This document shows positions 57,667-64,000 of a DNA stretch of 64,000 nucleotides, piece by piece. The DNA comes from Leptospira sanjuanensis. GTDB lineage: Bacteria > Spirochaetota > Leptospiria > Leptospirales > Leptospiraceae. The DNA lies in contig NZ_JAIZBG010000001.1 in NCBI RefSeq assembly GCF_022267325.1, positions 186,001 through 250,000 of the forward strand, given 5' to 3'. The position numbers and the translations under genes are program-made. The notes under the pieces are model-generated. The model worked only from the letters and a program-made list of their open reading frames with translations, ran no database searches and was not told where the DNA came from. Position 1 is the first letter of the stretch. Every line of letters starts with the position of its first letter.

Positions 57667-58478
57667 TTTTCGAGCTCTTTCGCTTGATTCCATAAACGAT
57701 CCATTTCGTCCAAGTTGGAATCGTTCGGGGTTCTTCCTTCTTTTTGTAAGGATTCTTCAATGTATTGAAATCGATTTTTAAATTTCGCGTTGGTTCTCGT
57801 GAGCGCGGACTCGGCGGAGATTCCGAGATGTCTTCCAAGATTGACTAAACTAAAAAGTAAATCTCCGAATTCTTCTTCGATTCTTACTTGATTGGTTCCG
57901 TCCGATTTCGTCGTTCCGAACTCCGCTAAGAATTCTTCCATCTCTTCTCTTACTTTTCCCTGCACGTCCACGACTTCTTTCCAATCGAATCCGACCTTGG
58001 CCGCTTTCTTTTGATATTTCTCCGCTTTTAAAAGGGAGGAGAAATTTTCCGGGACGTTTGAAAAAATAGACGAGTAACTCGGTTTCTTCTTTTCTTTGTC
58101 TTTGATTTTTTCCCAGTTTTCGATCACTTCCTGAGAAGAGGATAACGTGAGTTCTTCCGGGCGAAATACGTGCGGATGTCTAAAAATCAACTTATCGGAC
58201 ACACCTTTGGCTATGTCTCCTAAATTGAATGCGTTTCTTTCTTCTGCGAGCCTTGCGTGAAACACGACTTGAAAGAGGAGGTCTCCCAATTCTTCTTTGA
58301 GAAGTTCGTCGTCTTTTTTGAGAATGGCTTCGATGACTTCCTGCGATTCTTCAATGAGATAGGGAACCAAGGTCTGGTGGTCCTGTTCCTTGTCCCAAGG
58401 ACAACCGTTTTCCCCACGCAGCGTGGCCGTTACCTCTTGCAGTTTACCGATTTCTTCCGTGAGTGAGTTTGCCTGCAT
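57663..58478 (-). CDS. mazG: Nucleoside triphosphate pyrophosphohydrolase MazG
   Basis: 271 aa with the ATG at 58478, which follows GGAGG at ideal spacing; a longer frame to 58535 is rejected. It has two MazG domains. The first shows [29 protein letters not shown] and [16 protein letters not shown]; the second [19 protein letters not shown]. These carry the Glu/Asp metal ligands. The enzyme hydrolyses NTPs and dNTPs to monophosphates and cleans nucleotide pools, and in some bacteria affects ppGpp levels. Confidence 0.92.
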   Translation of the reverse strand: MQANSLTEEIGKLQEVTATLRGENGCPWDKEQDHQTLVPYLIEESQEVIEAILKKDDELLKEELGDLLFQVVFHARLAEERNAFNLGDIAKGVSDKLIFRHPHVFRPEELTLSSSQEVIENWEKIKDKEKKKPSYSSIFSNVPENFSSLLKAEKYQKKAAKVGFDWKEVVDVQGKVREEMEEFLAEFGTTKSDGTNQVRIEEEFGDLLFSLVNLGRHLGISAESALTRTNAKFKNRFQYIEESLQKEGRTPNDSNLDEMDRLWNQAKELEK

Positions 58479-58592
58479 GGAGGGCCTCCAAAGGGAGATT
58501 TGTTCCAATTTTTTAAAACCAAGCGGACTCTGCACCCCTTTTCGTCCGATTTTGAATCGGGATTCGATTGACGTGGACCGTAAAATCGAAGT

Positions 58593-59126
<534 letters not shown>

Positions 59127-59145
59127 TTCTCTTCTCTAAAAACGA

Positions 59146-59179
59146 TCCCTTCGATGACCCGAAACGGTTCTCGAAGGGT
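59146..59179. terminator. Hairpin between convergent genes
   Basis: CCCTTCGA (59147-59154) pairs with TCGAAGGG (59171-59178) with a 16-base loop, in the 70-bp gap between convergent genes. U-tracts are short (GTCTTCC), so termination may be weak. Confidence 0.5.
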
Positions 59180-59196
59180 AGTCTTCCTCTCTTCCT

Positions 59197-60468
59197 TTAA
59201 AGTACGATTCCTATCCCGAGATAAAATCCGTAATACGTATCGATCACTTCTTTTTCCAAGGCAGGTCTTGTAGTCGATAAGTCCACTGGCTTAGTGATCG
59301 TATTGAGCGCGGTTGTGCTTACTGCATCCGGAAACAGCAGATTCGCATTGTAATTGTATCCGCTCACGGAAGATCTCATCTCCGTATATTGAAATCCCAC
59401 CATAAACTTGAGCCAGCTCGTTCTTGAAAAAGAAAGGCCCGTATCGATTTGATAACCGCCGCGTTTGACAAGGTTTTCTCCCGCGGAACCTGCGGTTTCG
59501 GCGACCAGAAAGTTTTGAGCGCCGTTGTACAAAGTCGTGCTGCTGGTTTTTAGATGATATTTTCCTAATGTTCTAAAGTAATCCGCGTTCACGTGGAATT
59601 GAAAGAAGTTGTTGAGCTTCTTTACGATCCGGAATCCGATTTGTGGTCCGATTCCTCCCGCTTTTTCCTCCAAATTACCGAATCCGAGTCCGCCCGGAAG
59701 ATTTCCGTATTCTTTCGAATAAATGTCCAAATTGCGAACTCCGATGGAAGGTCCGAGTCTCGTTCCCGATCCGGTTTCGAAAAAATAGAGAAGGTTGAGT
59801 TGAATGTCCGTTCTTCTGAGTTGAGGTCCGTAAACGCTGTAAGTCTGGTTGAAGTTGCCCGCGGTGGGGTTGACATTCAGAGAAGTATAAGACGGATTGA
59901 TTCTAAAATCCAAGAAGGTCGCTTCCACTCCGAATTTTTTGGATTCGGTTAAGAACAGCATTCGGATCGGATACGCCGTTTTTGTGTTCCCTTGCGGTTC
60001 GGAATAAAAACTTCCCGTATCGTTGATGAGATGTGCGTCGAAACCGCCGGTGCGCGCAATCGTATTTACGCTTTGGTAAAAGCCGCTCGTATAAAGAAAG
60101 GAATTCAATTCGTTCGTGGAAACGTTTTGTCTTCTTGCCAAAGGTTCGGGAACCCAAGTCGCTTGATTGAACAACACCGAGATCTCGAACGTGGCGCCTT
60201 TCGGAGCTTTCGTGAGTTCCTGTTCGTGAAGTTTATCCCTTAATTCGGAAGCCTCCGCTCTTTTTCTTTGAACTTCGAGAATCATCCGTTGTCTCGTTAC
60301 GGGATCTTGCGCCTTGCCCGCTTTGAGTTCGAGTTCGTTGGCTTCTCTTTCCAGAGCGTCGGGATCGGATTGTGCGTTTCGGATCTGTTGTCCGGACACG
60401 TTCGTTTGAAACAGAAGAAAAAAGATCGTCAGAAGGAGGGGAACGGTTTTTTGAATTTGCTTTTTCAT
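59197..60468 (-). CDS. Outer-membrane beta-barrel-like protein with coiled-coil N-terminus
   Basis: 423 aa from the ATG at 60468 (MKKQIQK), the start of a signal peptide ending near SGQQ. Residues ~30-90 form a charged coiled coil ([36 protein letters not shown]). From ~95 on the protein has alternating amphipathic strands rich in Tyr, Gly and Asn ([60 protein letters not shown]), ending in [10 protein letters not shown]. This fits an outer-membrane barrel of about 12-14 strands. No family is recognised. It would be surface-exposed. Confidence 0.7.
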   Translation of the reverse strand: MKKQIQKTVPLLLTIFFLLFQTNVSGQQIRNAQSDPDALEREANELELKAGKAQDPVTRQRMILEVQRKRAEASELRDKLHEQELTKAPKGATFEISVLFNQATWVPEPLARRQNVSTNELNSFLYTSGFYQSVNTIARTGGFDAHLINDTGSFYSEPQGNTKTAYPIRMLFLTESKKFGVEATFLDFRINPSYTSLNVNPTAGNFNQTYSVYGPQLRRTDIQLNLLYFFETGSGTRLGPSIGVRNLDIYSKEYGNLPGGLGFGNLEEKAGGIGPQIGFRIVKKLNNFFQFHVNADYFRTLGKYHLKTSSTTLYNGAQNFLVAETAGSAGENLVKRGGYQIDTGLSFSRTSWLKFMVGFQYTEMRSSVSGYNYNANLLFPDAVSTTALNTITKPVDLSTTRPALEKEVIDTYYGFYLGIGIVL

Positions 60469-60595
60469 AGGTTCTAAAGAGTGAGAGAATAGATAAGACG
60501 AAAGAATTCGAAATTCAAACATTTTTTTCCCGAGTGCTGAAAAAGAAAAACATTACAGAATTCTCTTCGCTGAAAATAACGAAATTAGAGAGATT

Positions 60596-61153
60596 ATGAA
60601 TTTAACCAAGTCGGCAGTTTGCGTTTTTTGCGGTTCGCGTTCCGGAACCAATCCTATCTATACAAAGGCGGCTCAGGATCTGGGTCATTTGCTCGTGAAA
60701 AAAAAATTCGATTTAGTATTCGGAGGCGCTTCCTGCGGAATCATGGGAACGATCGCTGACGCTGTGATGGAGAAGGGCGGTTCCGTTTCCGGTATCATTC
60801 CCGATTTTCTTTCCATCAAAGAAGTCAAACACGATCGGGTGAAGGATCTGATGATCGTTTCCTCCATGCACGAAAGAAAGTTTCGGATGTACGAGAAGTC
60901 TTCCGGTTTTATCGCGTTACCGGGCGGAATTGGAACCTTGGATGAACTCGTCGAAATCACGACTTGGAATCAATTGAAGCTGATCTCGAAACCTCTCGGT
61001 CTTTTGAACGTAAACGGCTACTTCGATTATCTATTGATGCAGCTGGGGAGAATGGTGGACGACGGATTTTTAGATCGCGAAACGAAAGAAGGTCTGATCG
61101 TTTCGGAAGATCCGGAGGAATTGCTTGATCTTCTTAGCAAACGTTTCGTTTAA
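60596..61153 (+). CDS. LOG family protein (cytokinin riboside 5'-monophosphate phosphoribohydrolase-like)
   Basis: 185 aa, normal length. It opens [19 protein letters not shown] and carries the family motif [12 protein letters not shown] with the catalytic Arg and Glu, plus [12 protein letters not shown]. Members release the base from nucleoside 5'-monophosphates; many bacterial members hydrolyse AMP or related nucleotides and are often misannotated as lysine decarboxylase. It is convergent with the ankyrin gene. Confidence 0.92.
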   Translation: MNLTKSAVCVFCGSRSGTNPIYTKAAQDLGHLLVKKKFDLVFGGASCGIMGTIADAVMEKGGSVSGIIPDFLSIKEVKHDRVKDLMIVSSMHERKFRMYEKSSGFIALPGGIGTLDELVEITTWNQLKLISKPLGLLNVNGYFDYLLMQLGRMVDDGFLDRETKEGLIVSEDPEELLDLLSKRFV

Positions 61154-61188
61154 TACGACATTCTTTGACGAACCGGACTAAAACCCGA

Positions 61189-62340
61189 TCACTCTTTTTC
61201 GGGTTCCGGTTCCAGGAGTTGAATCAATTCCTCTTTTTCGCCTTCTTTAGCAAGTTCCAAAGCCGATTTGCCTTCTAAGTTCTTTAAGAATTGTGAAGCG
61301 CTCGAGGTGAGCAAAAGAGTCGCCGTTGAAACTCGATCATGGATGACTGCGATGTGAAGAGGCGTATTTCCATTTTGATCGATCGAGTTCGGAGAAATCC
61401 CGAGATGTAAAATGGTTCTGCAAATATCGTCTTCTCCGTGTTCTGCGGCAGTGAATAACCGATCGGTCAGAGCCTTTTTGAGAATCTTGGAAACGTGATG
61501 ATATTTTTGCCGTTCCGCCTCTTCCAATCCCGTCTTTCCGGACGCGTTCATCTTTAAAAAGTCGGCTCCGATTTTCAGAAGTCGTTCTAGACATTCGACG
61601 CTGTCGTGCGATGCTGCCAGTAAAAGCGCGGTATTTCCGTCCGCGTCCCTGTTTTCCAGAATCGTTTTAATTTCTTCTTTTTCCAAAAACAGGTCCAGAA
61701 TTTCGTAATCGTTGTGGAGAGCCGTGAGATGAAGAATCGTTCTTCCTTCGGAATTCTTTTTTAAGAAGTCCGCGTCCTTATCGAGAAGATATTCCACGAT
61801 CGTAAAATGTCCTAGATCGACGGCTAAAAGAAGAGGTGTATATCCTTCTCCGTTTCTTTCTTCAAGATCCGGCGTGGAATGAAGATTTTCGAAAATCATC
61901 TCCACGATTTGCAGACTTCCGGTGCTTACGGCTTTCGCCAACGGAGTATTTCCGGAAAAATCTTTTTTCCCGGAATCGGCTCCCGCTTCCAAAAAGATTC
62001 GGATCAATTCTTCGTTGCCTTGATCGAGCGAGGTCAGCAACGGAGTTTCTCCTCTTGCGTTGGTTTCGTCCGGGTCCGCACCGGCCTCGAGTAGAAGTTC
62101 GATCGCTTCCCGGTCGGAATTTTTCACCGCCCAGGATAATACGCCCGATCCGTAATTGTCCCGGTATTCTTTCAGCCAATCGATGAGAACCGCTCCTTCC
62201 ATCAAAGAAAGAAGTCTTTGGATTTCATCGTTCTTTCCCGTTTTTACCGCGGAAAAGAGATCGATCAGTGAGTCGGAAAAATCAGTCAGAAAAAATTCTC
62301 CAGTATGAAATAGAGCGAAACCAAAGTAGGGATCGAACAT
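61189..62340 (-). CDS. Ankyrin-repeat protein
   Basis: 383 aa with about nine ankyrin repeats from residue ~52 to the end. Examples are GETPLLTSLDQGNEELIRIF, GYTPLLLAVDLGHFTIVEYL, GRTILHLTALHNDYEILDLF and GNTPLHIAVIHDRVSTATLL. No signal peptide is evident, although the N-terminal 25 residues (FDPYFGFALFHTGEFFLTDF) are hydrophobic. The start at 62340 overlaps the AEC transporter gene by 55 bases, an unusually long overlap, so the true start may be downstream, near the LTDFSDS segment. It should be a protein-binding scaffold; the partner is unknown. Confidence 0.85.
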   Translation of the reverse strand: MFDPYFGFALFHTGEFFLTDFSDSLIDLFSAVKTGKNDEIQRLLSLMEGAVLIDWLKEYRDNYGSGVLSWAVKNSDREAIELLLEAGADPDETNARGETPLLTSLDQGNEELIRIFLEAGADSGKKDFSGNTPLAKAVSTGSLQIVEMIFENLHSTPDLEERNGEGYTPLLLAVDLGHFTIVEYLLDKDADFLKKNSEGRTILHLTALHNDYEILDLFLEKEEIKTILENRDADGNTALLLAASHDSVECLERLLKIGADFLKMNASGKTGLEEAERQKYHHVSKILKKALTDRLFTAAEHGEDDICRTILHLGISPNSIDQNGNTPLHIAVIHDRVSTATLLLTSSASQFLKNLEGKSALELAKEGEKEELIQLLEPEPEKE

Positions 62341-63230
62341 AAAATTCCGACACCCGGAAGAGCCGCGGAAAGCGTCGGTTTAAATCCCATCTGAATGGAA
62401 ACGATGGAAGCCGTAATCATCGGCGCCATTCCCGCTTCCAATACGGCCGCTTTTATGTGTTTCGGATTCAGATTCAAAAAACGATAGATTAGAAATACCA
62501 CGATTGGGGCAAAGATCAATTTATAAATCAGGCCGACAATCAAGGGTTGGGAGATGTCTTTGGATTCGTTTGAGGATGAACCCATGAACGGAAGTTCCAT
62601 TTGAAATCCGACGGTAAATAAGGCGATCGGCACCAACGTTTCTCCCAAAGTTTTCAATGCGGAATGGATCGATTCCGGAATGGTGAAAAGTCTTAGGAAA
62701 AACGAAAAAAGTAAAGCAAGAAACGGAGGGAAAGTGAAGAGCTTTTTCAAAATGGATCGCAACGGACTTCCGCTTTTTTCCCGTTCGTTTTTGGAAAGAA
62801 AGCGCAATGCTAAGATAAATCCGGGAATCGCAAGACAAAGAAAGGTTCCGAATTGATCGATGATCAAAACCGCATTGGTGATTTGCTCTCCGTAAAACAT
62901 TCGCAAAACGGGAAGTCCTAAAAAGGAAGTGTTGCCGAGTCCGCAGCAAAGCGTGAGTGCGATTCTCGTTTCCGAATCCCAATCGAAGAATTTCGTCGCG
63001 CCGTAAAAGAAGGCGACGGATAGGCCGAAGATCAGCCAGGGCATCGAGGCTAAAAAGATCAAAGAAGTTTCGAGTTTCATCGAGGGAACGTTGGCCAAAA
63101 TCAAAGCCGGTAAGGAAATATAGATGACGAAACTTCCGAGTGCGACTCCGGAATTTTCCGGAAAAATTCTCCCGCGTTTGAGTATCCAACCGGCAATTAA
63201 ACAAACCGGAATGAGAATGAGTTGGGACAC
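62286..63230 (-). CDS. AEC (auxin efflux carrier) family transporter
   Basis: 314 aa beginning with GTG at 63230; no ATG lies nearby and no ribosome site is obvious. About ten TM helices, with the family patterns PENSGVALGSFVIYISLPALIL near the N-terminus and LCCGLGNTSFLGLPVL in the fourth helix. The second half has GFQMELPF and AAVLEAGMAPMITASIVSIQMG. Members export or import small organic acids such as malate. It is coupled to the ankyrin gene downstream by overlap. Confidence 0.88.
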   Translation of the reverse strand: MSQLILIPVCLIAGWILKRGRIFPENSGVALGSFVIYISLPALILANVPSMKLETSLIFLASMPWLIFGLSVAFFYGATKFFDWDSETRIALTLCCGLGNTSFLGLPVLRMFYGEQITNAVLIIDQFGTFLCLAIPGFILALRFLSKNEREKSGSPLRSILKKLFTFPPFLALLFSFFLRLFTIPESIHSALKTLGETLVPIALFTVGFQMELPFMGSSSNESKDISQPLIVGLIYKLIFAPIVVFLIYRFLNLNPKHIKAAVLEAGMAPMITASIVSIQMGFKPTLSAALPGVGILCSIPTLVSLYFILENFF

Positions 63231-63277
63231 GATGGACAGAGTCTAAAGCGAAAGCGAAACGGCAAGAGTTTTAAGGT

Positions 63278-64000
<723 letters not shown>

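Overview
The window looks like chromosomal DNA of a Leptospira species (Spirochaetota). The evidence is a DUF1564 protein (a family known almost only from Leptospira), several lipoproteins with loose spirochaetal lipoboxes, an eclectic set of PP2C phosphatases, ECF sigma factors and receivers, and a MurA with Asp in place of the catalytic Cys. Base composition looks relatively high for the genus (mid-40s % GC by eye, not computed), which fits a higher-GC species better than L. interrogans. Almost everything is dense, syntenic-looking chromosome with short ATGA overlaps. There is no IS element, prophage or CRISPR array. Both ends are cut inside genes: an SDR oxidoreductase on the left and a DUF2889 protein on the right.

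Left third (1-24.5 kb). An SDR / spore-photoproduct-lyase-like / nucleosidase-like operon reads leftward, followed by DUF1232 and inositol monophosphatase genes. Next comes a surface-polysaccharide block: three GT4 glycosyltransferases and a methyltransferase-like protein on the minus strand, divergent from an Rmd-like GDP-6-deoxy-4-ketomannose reductase. This gene content recalls D-rhamnan synthesis. It is followed by a DUF218 protein, an LTxxQ sensor / ECF sigma / one-TM protein module, a cytochrome P450, an M23 peptidase and ligA. An acyl-CoA module follows (acyl-CoA dehydrogenase, MaoC hydratase, thiolase-fold protein). Its thiolase-fold member appears to lack all the thiolase catalytic residues and carries a DUF35-like tail. 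A run of small genes and a SUFU-domain protein closes this part.

Middle third (24-44 kb). A 30-residue Lys/Ala histone-H1-like peptide gene has its own promoter and terminator. It is followed by an active SpoIIE-type phosphatase coupled to a probable pseudophosphatase, argJ, a PhoR/PhoB-like two-component pair, and an ECF sigma operon starting with an unlisted 57-aa gene. Then come a CoA-type Nudix hydrolase and RNase D, purF, and a MocR regulator divergent from phzF/aminotransferase genes with a clear operator between them. DinB, acyltransferase and DUF3347 lipoprotein genes end this part.

Right third (44-64 kb). This part holds a ferredoxin / quinone oxidoreductase / lipoprotein operon, a polyferredoxin with murA, and lnt. 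A small accessory patch (DUF1564, a decayed gene fragment, a secreted protein and the fragment's intact relative) interrupts the housekeeping run. After it come icd, a double-receiver regulator with mazG, an outer-membrane-like protein, a LOG-family hydrolase, an ankyrin protein, an AEC transporter and tRNA-Thr(CGT). A cysteine-rich gene overlaps the tRNA. A short dispersed element (CCCATAGgaAGC...GCTGAGTTT) sits in several intergenic gaps.
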